From: Astropecten irregularis
Taxonomy: Eukaryota; Echinodermata; Asteroidea; Paxillosida; Astropectinidae
Direction of reading: 5' to 3'
Length of the DNA stretch: 64,000 nucleotides
NCBI GenBank assembly: GCA_963971285.1
Contig: OZ020259.1
Location: 1,798,001 to 1,862,000, forward strand
Of the stretch, positions 1 to 11,543 are shown in pieces. The position numbers were made by a program, and so were the translations under genes. How positions within the stretch are numbered: the first letter of the stretch is position 1; each line of letters begins with the position of its first letter. Under the pieces are notes generated by a model, which was given only the letters and a program-made list of their open reading frames with translations, had not been told where the DNA came from and searched no databases.

Positions 1-43
1 TAACACATGAATATTTGTATAGGAATGAAATGAGCCAGTGAAC

Positions 44-74
<31 letters not shown>

Positions 75-149
75 ACTTTAGAAACAATTTCCTTTTCTCA
101 GCTACATGTATATTTTCCGCTCAGCAGTGACATTAGAAAACAATTTGCA

Positions 150-250
150 TAGGTGGCAAGTGCTTTAGACACTCGCCTCTCACCAATGTGGCCCGGGTTG
201 GATCCCGGCTTGGGTCATATGTGAGTAGAGTTGTGCGTTGGTTCTCTCCT
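150..250 (+). repeat. Degenerate tRNA-derived SINE head
   Basis: AGTGCTTTAGACACTCGCC followed by CCCGGGTTGGATCCCGG resembles box A and box B of a tRNA-derived SINE promoter. The 3' boundary is unclear because the palindromic repeat at 279-397 follows closely. Confidence 0.4.
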
Positions 251-278
251 ACATGTATGCTACAAGGGTTTTTCTCTC

Positions 279-397
279 AATTGTAGGACTTATGATGCAT
301 TTGCAGCCCCACGTACAAGTCGTAGGATACGATGGGTTATCCTTCGTAACTTGAGTTACGATCGATAGTTGGGCTTTGTGAAATTGTCCCACGGACC
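279..397. repeat. Palindromic MITE-like repeat, family R3 (GTCGATTTCAC ends)
   Basis: Contains the family core: GTAGGACTTATGATGC, GGATACGATGGGTTATCC and the end GGGCTTTGTGAAAT. Other copies in the window share these blocks. The left terminus is truncated here. Confidence 0.7.
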
Positions 398-443
398 CAT
401 TATGAAATTAATTTTAACTTTTTTATATTTCTGTTATTTGCAG

Positions 444-3400
444 GGCATTCTACTCTGTGATTGTGGGATGGTGCTTGTACTACCTGTTTCATTTCATGTT
501 CAACGAACTCCCCTTCACGCATAGTGAAAGCACTGATATCTTCAATTCATTTGTCAAGGTACATGTATAAATTTGACAGTAAAATTCTTAAGGAAGCAAA
601 TATATGAAATATTAATTTTAAGGAAGCAGATCATTTTTTGCGAGTGTCTCTGCAAAGGTTGCATCTCTACATAGGCTGTGTCTAATAAATGGGCGTGTCC
701 CCAAAGGGCGTGTCTTGTAAAGGGCATGCCTTCCTAAAGGGTGTCTTTCATAGAGTGTATCCCTTGAACATAGGCATCTCCCTATTTCAATGGGCGTGTC
801 CCCCAAAGAGCGTGTCATCAAAAGGGTGTGCCTTTCTAAAGGGCGTGTCCTCAAAAGGGTGTGCCTTTCTAAAGGGCGTGTCCTCAAAAGGGTGTGTATA
901 CCCAAAGGGCATATCCTTCAATGGGCGTGTCTTCCCAAAAGGTGTCTCTTTCAAAGAGTGTATCTCTTGAAAAGAGGCATCTCCCTATTTAAAGGGGCGT
1001 GTCCCCCAAAGGATGTGTCTTTCTAAAGGGCGTGTCTGTCAATGGGCGTGTCTTCCTAAAGGGTGTCTCTTAATTCAAAGAGTGTAGAGACATCTTTCTA
1101 AGGGGCGTGACCCCAAAGTTTTTGTCTCCCCAGACACGCCAAAGGGTGTGTCGTCCATAAGGGTTTTTCTATCCAAACATACTGTATCAGCAGGTTGCTA
1201 AAAAGGATATAAGTTTGTCTATTGACCTATGCACAGTATGCAAATGAATGCCAGGATTGCCGGGTGTTTTATACGAGTGGCTTACCTCGTGACCTTCAGG
1301 ATCCTGTCGTATTTTTTATTTCACTGGACTTGTGGTAGCCTGCATTGTGGCATCTGTTGATCATCCTGCAATGTGAGACCTTCACAAAGCCAGGCTTGAG
1401 GCTAGGCGTGGACTTAATTTTGCTACCTCAACTTGAGGCCTGCAAAAGGGATTTGGCCACATGACGAAGCCGAAGAAAGGCTCCAGATTCGCCATGTATC
1501 TCAAGCCCTTCATTTCATTTAGGACACAAAATGAAGGTACACTGTAGCAAGATAAATCCCAAGCCTAGCGTCAAGCCTTTTTTTGTAAAGGCCTAATAAC
1601 AGACCTTTGATTTGGCTCTCCCATTCAGGACTCTTGGTGGCCTGTCCTGTGCCACTTTGTGGCCATTATCTTCGGAGCCCTGTCGGTGGCTTGGGGCGTC
1701 AAGAGCATAGAGTTGGCCAACTGCATCATCGTTCCCGTCTTCCTAATTCTCCTGCTCTTCACGTTCATCTGGAGTCTGACGCTGGAGAATGCCGGTCACG
1801 GACTGCGGTTCATGTTCTCTCCCGACTGGGGTGAGGTTTTGCCCGACAGCTCTTAATTACAAAAAGCCCAACGGTAACGGTTCTCAGTCACAAAAAGCCC
1901 AACGGTTCTTTGCAACAAAAAGCCCAACGGTTCTCATACATAAAATAAAAGACAACTTTTCCTTCTGGTAAATGAGATCAATATTCATGAATATGAATTT
2001 TTTTTCATCTGGGAGATAGAAATATGCAAATTACATTTAGGCTTGCCCTTCACCGACGAAGATGAGTACTCCATACTCAGTGCTTGTTGAGTGTATGTAT
2101 TGAAAAATCATGCACTGGCTCAGGTGGGATTCGAACCCATGACTTCCTGCTTACTCATGCAGATGCCATACCGCTACGCCACCGAGTTGGCTGGGGTCAG
2201 CGGAGTGAATCAAATCCAATATCGCGGCGGGTACTGCAATAAATCATGAATATTAATTTTTTTTTTTGTCTGGGAGATAGAAATATGCAAATTAGGCTTG
2301 CCCTATCCCGATATAAATATTACTCAGTTCAAATTTTTAATTTGTTTTTCTCTTCATTTCCACCTGCAGAAGAGTTCAGAAACCCGCGGATGTGGGTGGA
2401 TGCTGTTACCCAGAATGCATTTGATACGGGCGCCGGATCGGGTCTCTTCGTGTCCTACGCCGCTTTCATGACGACCAAAAATGGAATTGTACGCTACGCC
2501 ACCCTGGTGCCGCTGTGCAACAACGTAATTAGGTATTAATTATAATTCTTACATAAAAATATGCGGGATTTGGCAAAATAATAAATTATCCTTAAATTCT
2601 TAAACAATCTCTTTAATTTTAGAATTGATTTGCATATATATGATAATGCGATTTATATATCCATGTCATTAAGTATTAGTTGTTAAAAATATCATAACCC
2701 TCAAATATAATTCCTTTAGAATACCGGTACTTGGTTCAAGTCCCCACTTGCCCCAGAAGAAGACTGCCATCTCTGTATGTTTTTCAATTTTTTTATTTTG
2801 AGTGAAAACATTCAGAAGGTCGCAGGTTCGAATCCCACTCATGTCAATTGTCTTTCTTCACCAGGCTTTGTTTATAGTCCAGTCAGTTTGCCAAGCTGTC
2901 ATTATTTGACAAATTTGGAGAAAAAATATTCAAATCCTGCCAAATCCTGTTATAACTAACTAATACTTGATAGGGAAAAAAAAAACAGTCCTCAGAATGT
3001 ATTCCTTATTTTTGGATAGATAATATGCTGTATGCTTTATTATTATTATTTTTTTTTTATTTTGTATTGCACTATTATTTTTATTTATCAAATTATTTAC
3101 ATATCGAAACCTTGACCCAGACTGCCAGTCAAAATCAATTCGTGTGCATTGACCGTACTCATAGCATATTGCATGTAGTATTTTGTTTTATTTTGTCATG
3201 GATTTGCATACCTGTCTGTCGTGATTCAATAGCTATTAGAAACGTATTAAGGGATTTTCTTTTTTTTCAGTGGTTGATGTTGTTCATACGTTTATTGATT
3301 ATGCCAGCCATGGGAGACATATGGTGCTGTTTTGCATTGTTAATACTCGAAAAAAATATGGCTGCATGAATGGAAATTTGATTGTATCATAAAAATGAGA

Positions 3401-6400
3401 TATAATTTAATACTACAGTGTACATCATATACCTGTACATTGGCCATTTTTTTACATGAATTTTGTCAGTTGGGGAAGTTTTCAGCAGGGCATATAGGGA
3501 AAACAGCGCACGGGGCAAGGGCTAAAAATGCCCACTAATTCCAAAAAAATTTATTAAAAAAAAATCAGACAATTTGCAATTAGAATCTTTCTTTGTTTGT
3601 TCATTGGATTAGATTTCCAACAACTTTTTTTTTTTTTTTTTTTTTTTGGGCCTTTGCATTATTTGTAGCCCCCCCCCCCCCCCACTCACCAGACCCCGCC
3701 CTCCCTAGTTACGGCACTGGAAGTGGTTGAAAGTAGTGTGCTAGTGGGACCAATTTCATAAAACTGTTAAGCACAAAATTTTGCTTAGCGTGACATTTCT
3801 GTCTTAATAAAAACAGGGTTAACAACCAAATTTCCACGTGTTGTGTACATATCACTTGTGATTGTTCTTTGGCTGTTGTTCGCTGACCATGAATATCAAA
3901 TGGAATTTTCAATGGTGGTTTGTTTTATTGGGCGAGACATTTTTGTGCTAAGCAATTGTTTGTGCTTAACAGTTTTATGAAATTGGCCCCTGGATTTGTC
4001 ATGTATGTAAGGTTAACAAAGCTCATTGATTTGTATTGGTCTGAAATCTTGATACTTGCATAGTTCGTGTATGTAACCAATATTTGTATAAAATGCTCAA
4101 ATATTTGAAATGGAACTGCATTTGAAAACTCGAAAGCTGATTTTATCATTTTAAAAAAATTGCGGCAATTCACATAAAACATATAATAGGTAGTACTGTA
4201 TACTGAAAAACGTATATCTCTATCTTCTCTCATTATAGATGAAAACTCCAAAATAATAAAAATTCATGTTTTTTCTTGTGTTATATTTTCCTGCAGCCTT
4301 TTTTGTGGCATGTTGACGTTTTCCACTGTTTTTGCTACGGAGGTAACTAATGGGTCAACCACTGATGAGATTATTGAATTGCTGAAGGAAAATGGACCGG
4401 GCAACACAGGACTAACCTTTATATGGTACTAGTTCAAGAATTTTTTTTTTTTTTATTTAAAGAATACGTTTTTCTAAATTATGTTTTCGAATGTCAAGTT
4501 AACCATGTGATCATGGTGGAGACTGTACATATAGATTGTTATTTCAGGCATGACAAATTTTAATGGGCAATTTAAAATGAAATTTTTATGTATATATGTA
4601 TTTCTTTTATTTTTTTAAGTCTTGAAAAAACTCTGAAAATGTTGAGCGTTCTTGAAAAATCTTAAAGAAAAATTCTAAAAAATATGGGCGGATTTGATTT
4701 GTTTTTGTTAATTTTTTTTATTTTTATATGTGCTTAGAGTTACAGGGGCCTAGCATTTCGATCTAAACATAATTTTTCTCAAAGTTAAGATCCTGCTAGA
4801 ATTGAAACGTCAGGCTTTCTTAAACTCCAAGCATTTTATGTAATATTTCAGGTCATTATTTTGGTTGATGACCAGTTTGCTGGTCAGTTTGGTATTTGTA
4901 TTTTTTATATGTAATTATTCAATCATCATATAACCACAAGGGAAACTGACTACATTTTTAAGTCATTGAAAAGTGAACAAAGAAAAATTGACTGGAGCGG
5001 GATTCGAACCAGCGATCTCCGGAATACCGTACCGGCACTCTACCAACTGAGCTATCTAGCCCTATGTTGGTGGTGTCCCTAATAGTCAATTATCTTTGTT
5101 CGTTTGGCAGTCAGAAGCCATGAAACCATTCATATACCGCTATATCCCAAGGATCATTTTATCAATACGTGCAGTTCGAATGCCGCTCCAGTCAATTTTT
5201 CTTTGTTCACTTTTCAATGTGATTATTGACTTCAATTCCAAGATTTTTCATACAATAATTTATTTCTCCTCTTGTATCCAGGATGCCAATACTCTACAAT
5301 AAAATCAACAGTGGACGCGTTTTTATGGTCTTCTTCTTCTTTGCCCTCCTATTGGCCGGCTTCAGCTCGCTCGTTGCGCAGTTGGAACTCTTCGTTCACA
5401 ACGTCAGCGATTTTGGAGGTAACCGTAAAAATGTTTGTTAGGTTTTTCTTTGGGGAAGGGTGTGCTCAAGTTCAACATTATTCCTGCATATTTGAAATGA
5501 ATCATAATTAAAGTTATAATTTGTACATATGCATTTGGAAGACTAGATTTACGTATTTGTGAAATTTTTATCAATTTCACCCGATAATTCTTAGACAGAA
5601 ATCACAGAAGTCATGTATTTCATGTCATGTTTTATTTATTTTCCAGATATTTCTTTCAGCTCAGTCATGAGGGGAGTTGAATTAGATTTCATAATTTACT
5701 CAAAAATAAAGGTTGGCTGGTATTTGTTGTACATCTTGGCATGCTTGTGCTTTGATATTGTGGCTCGTGATCATAATAATTTGGCTTAGTGTACATTTGT
5801 GCAGTTTGTGGAGAAATCTTGTGGTGCAGTATGATGTAGCGTGTACATGCACAGTGGTACACATGCTTGGACCGTGACCCAAAATTAAAACAAAATTAAA
5901 GTAGAAATATGCCTGCTGAAACTAAACTGTAATTTTTTGCCTTTTTTGTTGCATGTTGCAGAGATACAATGAATTTTTGTAAATTTTGTAATTATAATTT
6001 TTGTATTTGTTGCTTGATAACTTTTTTCTTTAATTGTCATAAGTTAAATGCCATCTCCAAAAAAAGGCATTTTAATTTTTCTAGTAATTGAAATTTTTGT
6101 TTTCATAGCTTGTTAACTATTTTTTATTTGAATGTCATAAAAATGCAATATCCCCTAAAACCATCACCAAAGCCTACTAACCAATATCACTCCAGCATGT
6201 GCTAGTCAAAATTGCAGTGTTCATTGGAAAGCTACAGTGCTACTAACACATTGTAAAGGGCACACCTTGCAATGACACCATTGTACATCATTATAAGATA
6301 CAAGATACATTGTATCGTCACAATTATAGCTAGTTTCTGTAATGTACAAATTAAGAGAAATGTCAGAATGCAGATTTTAAACACATATACAAATATGCGA

Positions 6401-9050
6401 GATTCAGTGGTACACAAGACATTGCATTATTATTATAAGTCCTCTTTTCAGTTACAATCCTCTCAAATCATCTCAGCTTGAGTACACAATCTAAGATGCT
6501 GCTACTTAGCTAAAAGGTCTACATGTACATACAATTCTCAGACAATTGTGAAGACTGCCATCACTCACAGGTACTTTGTAATTCCTGGGTGAAGTGAAGC
6601 ATTTTTTGCAAAGTATCTTGCTCAAGGACATCACAGTCCAAAATGGTCGACTCAAACCCACAGGTTGTGGAATACTCATCACAAAATCTTTCAGTGGTAA
6701 AGGCTGCAAGTCCATTATTTTTTTAAATATGAAATTCTTATCCGCTTTTTTACTTCCCCTGACAGTTTCAAGAAAGAAGTCCACTCTATGTGCTACCATT
6801 TTGGTGTTTCTCACCGGCCTTGGGTCAGCCTTTAGTCTGGATTTTCTAGTTAACCAGGTAAAATTCTATTTTAACCAAAATTGTATTTTAACCAAGTGCC
6901 GTCAAACCAGGAAATTTTGGATTATAATAATTAATACTGCTGATTGGATAAGTTCATAAACTACATGTAGCTAGAATATTATCTTTAAATAACCACAAGG
7001 GAGACCGACTGGATTAATGCGGTATGTGCGTGGTTATGGCTTCTGATTGCCAATTATACAAACAAAGATAATTGACTATTAGGAACACGGCCATCATATA
7101 GGCTCATAGCTCAGTTGGTAGAGCGCCTGTGCCTGTATTCAGGAGGTCGCCGGTTCGAATCCCGCTCCAGTAAATTTTTCTTTGTTCACTTTTCAATGAC
7201 TTAGAATATTACCCAATAGATATTTTGCTTCACTGCTATCTTGCTGTATTCCAAAAGGCAAACAATGAACAAGCAAACAAATAAACAAACATTGATGTAG
7301 TTCCAAAATGGAAGTCCCCTGTTTTTTTCTCAAAACTGAAAATAATTATGACCTAAAGAAGGATGTTGTTGGTTGGGTATTTTTTGTTGTCTTTGTCATA
7401 AATTAAAAAGTCTATTTTTTTTTCTCTACATCTTCTTTTCGTTTTTTCTCTCCTCGGGACAGGATTTTGTCTGGGGTTTTGCCCTCCTCCTATCAGGAAT
7501 GGCACTGCAGTATCTGGTCATTAGATACGGAGCGAAGCGATTCCGAAAAGAGCTGATCAACGATTTCAGCGAAAGCGACTGGCCTCTACCGATAATCTGG
7601 GAATGGCTCGTGAAGTGAGTATGGGTTTTCTTTTTTGACACATAGAGGGCGCTTTATCAACTCTGTTTGATAGTGTGATATGCGTGCATTCTGTTCTGAG
7701 GAATTCTGGTTTATCTAGGGTTGAGGTTCTTGATGTCACTCAGACGTCATATAATAAATCTGGACTCCCATTACTCCCTAATCCCGATAGCCCACATATT
7801 TCACTGAAACCATAAGTATCCATCTTGGAGGGCTGAATACAAAGGCATTACAAAGACGCGCTCACCATTGTTAATTAAATAGGTCGTGCAACAATAGTTA
7901 CCACATTGTATCTGGCACAGTAAGATGGTCGCTGGTGGCTTCAGTCGATACAAAAGCGTTGCAAGTCCAGATTTTTTTAAATGACGTCCGTGGTTGATAC
8001 CAGCAAGCTTGACGGTATGAAGCCGGTAAAACATCTTGCTCTTGTAAGCAAAAGTCGAAGGTTCGAATCCCGTACAATAAATTTCTCTCCCAATGGAAAT
8101 GTGTTGCTCCCATAGAGAATGTACCTCTTGCAGACTTCTAAGCAGAAGTTGCGGGTTCGAATCCTGCCCCAATGTCATTGATCTTATTGATTTCATGAAT
8201 TTCTCTCCCCCGTGTAGGTTTATTGCTCCCATAGAGGCAGTAGCTCTCATCATATGGTGGACGGTCACTACGATACAAGCATCTGATCCCTGGTATGGGA
8301 TCTCTACGGAAAGTTTCATGATCACAATCATCGAGGTAAAAAAAGTCACATTTTTATCGGTATCATAATTATTATTTCTTCAGAAGAGAGCAGTATTGAG
8401 AAAAGTATGAAATTGCCCTTTTTTCGGGGTTTTGGAACTAAAATCATCATCACAAAGAATTTTCTTTGCTCCTCAAAAAAAAGTACTAACAAATTGAGAT
8501 AGTGGTTGAGCCACTTGGAATGGTATTTCAGAGGTCTGAGGTGTGAATCCCACTTTAGACATAAATGTATGAACTGATATTCATGTTTTGGTTGGAAAAT
8601 AAAGTGTAAAGAAACAGCTGAAAGTAGATATGAAGGTTATGTAAGGTAGAGCTGCTGGAATTGTATTCTAGAGGTCTGAGGTGCGAGTCCAGCTTCAGAC
8701 ATCAATTCATTTACTGATTTTCATGTTTTGATTTGAAAAAAAGTGCCAAGAAACTGCTGAAAAGAGATATGAATGTAAAGTAAGGTAGAGCTGCTGGAAT
8801 TGTATTCTAGAGGTCTGAAGTGCAAGTCCCGCTTTAGACATAAAACTCTCGATATTTTTCTTCACGTTTTCATTCCCAGTGGTTTGGCTTTTTCGGTCTG
8901 CTCCTACTCTTGAATCTGCTGTACGTGAAAGTTCTGCAGTATCACATACCAGTACCGGACGATGAGATCATGCTACCCATGCCCACACCGGACGATACCA
9001 ACACTGGCGTCGACGGAAAGTATAAAACCTTCAATGAAACACAGCAATAA
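444..9050 (+). CDS. Bacterial-type sodium-dependent (NSS/SLC6 superfamily) transporter, 3' part
   Basis: Nine coding exons join in consistent phase: 444-558, 1629-1830, 2370-2532, 4297-4425, 5282-5418, 6766-6857, 7463-7614, 8218-8335, 8880-9050 (stop TAA 9048-9050). They encode the last ~426 residues; the first exons lie left of the window. The product should be a plasma-membrane Na+-coupled symporter of an amino acid or related small solute; the substrate cannot be told. The first exon is TM3 (AFYSVIVGWCLYYLF), followed by TM4-5 (GVKSIELAN, LTLENAGHGL), a TM6 region (DTGAGSGLFVSYAAF), a TM7 region (LFCGMLTFSTVFA), TM8 (FALLLAGFSSLVAQLE), then SRKKSTLC and further hydrophobic segments. From memory, the TM3 and LTL..AG..GL..F..PDW blocks resemble bacterial NSS proteins more than human SLC6 carriers. 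The C-terminal tail is short and acidic. The donor of the 4297-4425 exon (GTACTA) is weak, but the join is dictated by phase and sequence. The family call is firm; the subfamily is inference. Confidence 0.85.
688..1165. repeat. GGGCGTGTC minisatellite with higher-order repeat
   Basis: About 25 degenerate 16-17-bp units built around GGGCGTGTC, GGGTGTGCC and GGGTGTCT, separated by CCTAAA or TCAAAA. A longer block is itself repeated: the stretch with GGCATCTCCCTATTT occurs near 775 and again near 978, about 203 bp apart. It lies in the transporter intron following the 444-558 exon. The open frames on both strands through it are repeat artefacts. Confidence 0.9.
1990..2305 (-). repeat. tRNA-derived SINE, family R8, with flanking repeat
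   Basis: Read on the minus strand, the centre has a tRNA-like head: GGCGTAGCGGTATGGC (box A-like) and GGGTTCGAATCCCACC (box B) at about 2124-2190. The block GGGAGATAGAAATATGC followed by GCTTGCCCT occurs at both sides (about 2010 and 2265), suggesting a second truncated copy in tandem. A related copy is at 39062-39285. It is not a functional tRNA gene. Confidence 0.75.
3601..3682. repeat. Homopolymer T and C tracts
   Basis: A T run of about 21 (3627-3647) and a C run of about 15 (3669-3683) sit in the large intron before the 4297 exon. Long G/C homopolymers can mark assembly or polymerase slippage. Confidence 0.8.
3745..3991. repeat. TIR element, family R2 (GGCCAATTTCA ends)
   Basis: About 245 bp bounded by inverted ends ACCAATTTCAT and TGAAATTGGCCCC. 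It contains GCTTAGC, ACAACCAAATTTCCA, TTGTTCTTTGGCTGTTG and GGTTTGTTTTATTGG, shared with five other copies in the window. No open reading frame; a non-autonomous inverted-repeat element. Confidence 0.85.
4735..4860. repeat. Short repeat, family R7 (AAGATCCTGCTAG)
   Basis: Shows TTAGAGTTACAGGGGCC, AGATCCTGCTAG and the sequence around CTCCAAGCATTTTATG. These blocks recur at 16150, 17570, 33822, 47508, 48070 and 52428-52675. Confidence 0.65.
4921..5243 (-). repeat. tRNA-like TIR element, family R1
   Basis: The left end has ATAACCACAAGGGAAACTG and AAGTGAACAAAGAAAAATTG; the right end carries the inverse (CAATTTTTCTTTGTTCACTT). On the minus strand the interior has a Pol III-type box A (TAGCTCAGTTGGTAGAG) and box B (GGTTCGAATCC), followed by the family body with ATAGTCAATTATCTTTG. 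It lies in the intron before the 5282 exon. Confidence 0.85.
6987..7208 (+). repeat. tRNA-like TIR element, family R1
   Basis: Begins AATAACCACAAGGGAGAC and reads on the plus strand through ATAGCTCAGTTGGTAGAGC (box A) and CCGGTTCGAATCCCG (box B) at about 7104-7162, ending TTTGTTCACTTTTCAATG. It has the A and B boxes of a tRNA, but the embedding family sequence shows it is a repeat. Confidence 0.85.
8045..8240 (+). repeat. Duplicated tRNA-like segment overlapping an exon start
   Basis: AGGTTCGAATCCCG (about 8060) and GGGTTCGAATCCTG (about 8152) are box-B-like. The flanks AATTTCTCTCCC and TTGCTCCCATAGAG occur at 8084-8121 and again at 8196-8236, where the second copy includes the acceptor and first bases of the 8218 exon. 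This is a tandem duplication of about 112 bp. Confidence 0.6.
8500..8845. repeat. Threefold tandem repeat of about 140 bp
   Basis: GAGGTCTGAGGTG occurs near 8531 and 8671, with a variant near 8810, so the period is 139-140 bp. Each unit has a box-B-like GCGAGTCC-type motif, then TTTAGACAT and TTCATGTTTTG. The array ends about 35 bp before the acceptor of the last transporter exon. Confidence 0.85.
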
Positions 9051-9161
9051 TCATAGCGATACAAATAATAGTCACTTAAATATCAGATACAATACTTTTT
9101 TTAACTCCTCAACCCGGGAATATAAATTTGCTTTGTTTTTAAAAAGAGGTCTTCTGGCGAG

Positions 9162-9420
9162 GGGTCGATTTCACCAAACTCATCGTAATTTGCTATCAAT
9201 AGCGCTGCACACTTGTGCTAAAAATAGCACCGAACCTCAGACAAACATTGCAACCGGCCATATGCAAACGTGTGGTGAGTGGGGGTATGTGTGCGCGTGC
9301 ATGCATGGTGTGACGTCATTAGTGCGGAACGCTATTGTAGAACTTATGATGCATTGCAGCCATGATACTTTGGATACGATGGGTTATCCCTTGTAAGTCG
9401 AGTTACGATAGATCGTAGGA
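9162..9420. repeat. R3 repeat interrupted by an insertion
   Basis: GGGGTCGATTTCACC at 9162 and TGGATACGATGGGTTATCC at about 9371 belong to one R3 element. About 150 bp of unrelated sequence, including GTGTGCGCGTGCATGCATG, separates the two halves. It lies within the transporter 3' UTR. Confidence 0.65.
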
Positions 9421-10641
9421 CATGAAAATAACAAAGCAATCATGACTATTCTCACGGTATATAATGCGAACTGCTATAGATGCTTTCTGGGATAATGAGA
9501 TTAAAAGGGGAAAAAGCAACACTAGCCAAAGAAGATAGAATGGACATTAATTTTTATTTTTTAATGTGTCCATGGAGATGACTGAGCACGACGTTGTATT
9601 CTTTAGCAAAAAACGTAGTAAACAACCGTTTTGTTTCTGCATTCTTGTTTGTTTGGAGAATTATCAGAGGTCAGTTTGATTTCTTCAAATAAACAGGACT
9701 TTTTGTTAACCATTATTTCTCCAAATTATGAGAATGAATGTAGTGAAATTATCAACAACAAAAATATTTTGTGGTAGCTCAAAAAAAAATGTTTGTATGT
9801 ATCTGTTATTTTTTCCAGTCACAAAGTGTAATAGTGTATCTCTGGGCATTTTAATTCATTTGTTAAGAAGATTTTTATTAATTTGTGATGGACATTAATA
9901 CCAATAGATAATTTATTTTCAGCTGTAGAAATCCACAAAGTTCACTTTGTATGTTTTACGATTGCTTCATGTAAAGCTGGATATTTGTAACAAATTGTGT
10001 CTTAAATGTGAGCGTATTTCATCTTGAGCAAAATCTTAACGAATCTGGATGCTATATTTAGCTCCGCTTTATAGCAATTTGCTTGAAATAAGAACAAGTT
10101 TGTTTCTGAAATGCTATATTTTTGTCAACGAACAAATGATAATTTATTTAGCAAAAATGTGTGTTCATGAAATATATTATAATTTGATTTACTTTATTGA
10201 AAGACAGTAATATTATCATAACTTGTATGAAGTTTACATCTGTGAGCAAAAATCCTTGAATATTATTTTTTTTTTGTGAAGTTTGTGAATCTGGAAATAG
10301 TCACTCGTTGGGGAAATCCTGCATACTGAATTGAGATGATTAGAACTTCATGGGATGATTATTATTAAAGTCAACCAAAATACTATTTGAATAATTACTA
10401 TTTCCACTCATTTTTTAGATCTTGGTATATCAAAATGAATTCCCTCTGAAATACGGTCTTCTCAGTCTAGTTATGCACCAATTTAAAAAAAATTAAAATA
10501 GTTTTCATAGTTATGGACAAATTATGATCAAATTTATCACTGACTGTGCCTTATATTTAATTATTGTAATACTCAAGGAATGTATTTATATATTGAGGAA
10601 TGAAATCTATTTGTATATTTAGCTTCTGTTCTGTCAAAGTA

Positions 10642-10647
10642 AATAAA
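10642..10647 (+). other. Poly(A) signal AATAAA (transporter)
   Basis: AATAAA followed within about 30 bp by T-rich sequence (ATATTTTTTGTTTG); the most plausible end of the transporter transcript. Confidence 0.55.
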
Positions 10648-11493
10648 ATCATGTTTATCAAATATTTTCCGTATATTTTTTGTTTGCTTTCAAGTTAGTC
10701 ATTTAGTTTCAAAAACAAACATCATAATAAATGCAGAAAATCGTTTTCTACGTTTAGATTTTCTCTTCTGACGGATATTTTCTGGTTGAACCAATTTTAT
10801 TGTTGGAAAAAGGACTAAAATTGCGAAAGATTATGAGTAGACGCCTAGCAGACGACACAAATCTTTGAAAGTTTAGCGCCCTCTGTAGTTCATCAAAGAA
10901 AGGAGCTAGCTCCAACAGTGACCTTTGACCTTTAAGTCATTATTGCATACCGTTCCAGTTTGTTGTCAAACGACAACCGTGAGTAATTCTTACACATTTG
11001 TTGGTAAACATCACAGGCGCAGGATTCCCTCTAATGTGCAACAGTCGATCCTTATGATGTCGGAAATGTAAGATTTCACGTCATCGGTTCAACTTTTCCT
11101 GGTTTTGACGGTAAGAAGATGAATTTTTCTGTGCAAGCTGGGGAGAAACTACCTGTTCATCCCATTCTGTTTAATATAATAATAGGCCTACTGCAATGCA
11201 CCAGTCAAACTCAAAGCTTATTCCTTTGTACTTCTAACTCATTCTAAGTTCTAGAACTAACGTTAGAACTATGAAAGGTTCCTCTGCGAGCTCACAGTCA
11301 CAGTCGACACAGAGGGAGTCTTCTACTTTCTTTCTAACGTTGGTTTAAAGGACATGGGATGATTAGTTGTCGTTTTTATAATTAAAAAAGGAAAAAAAAA
11401 AAACCCAGTAAACATGATAAAAATCTTGTACAAAATATTTTTCATAATGATCACATTACTGACTGGCTGCTGTGAATATTGTTTTCATTACAG

Positions 11494-11543
11494 TTAAACG
11501 TGCAGTCTACAGAAGTGTACGGTACTTCATTTGTAGAGTGAAA
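11494..11543 (+). other. RITA1 5' UTR part of coding exon
   Basis: A pyrimidine-rich acceptor (TTTTCATTACAG) ends at 11493. The first coding ATG is 50 bp inside this exon. A donor GTAAGA at 11111 could close the upstream leader exon. Confidence 0.5.

Larger units (their letters stand above)
1..443. other. Upstream intron of the transporter gene
   Basis: No coding sequence seen. It holds a homopolymer A run of about 24 at 47-70, a degenerate tRNA-derived SINE head at about 150-250 (box-B-like GGGTTGGATCCCGG) and a GTCGATTTCAC-type palindromic repeat at 279-397. The intron ends at an acceptor (TTATTTGCAG) at 443. Confidence 0.6.
9051..11543. other. Transporter 3' UTR, intergenic DNA and RITA1 5' region
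   Basis: After the transporter stop there is no further coding sequence. An R3 repeat lies at 9162-9420. AATAAA at 10642-10647 is the best poly(A) signal, implying a 3' UTR of about 1.6 kb. From about 10,850 GC rises. A possible RITA1 leader exon ends at a GTAAGA donor at 11111, with an acceptor (TTTTCATTACAG) ending at 11493. Confidence 0.6.

Noticed and set aside
618..1026. Protein-coding genes in the GGGCGTGTC array (open on both strands)
   Set aside because: The frames follow the minisatellite period and encode only repeat translation with no start context or splice support.
2124..2190. A minus-strand tRNA gene
   Set aside because: The head is part of the R8 SINE with a related degenerate copy at 39062.
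7100..7168. A tRNA gene with box A and box B
   Set aside because: The same sequence with the same flanks occurs in many R1 copies, so it is a dispersed repeat; the cloverleaf was not convincing.
7801..8349. 182-codon minus-strand ORF
   Set aside because: It overlaps the transporter exon at 8218-8335 and the tRNA-like duplication in antisense; no recognisable protein.
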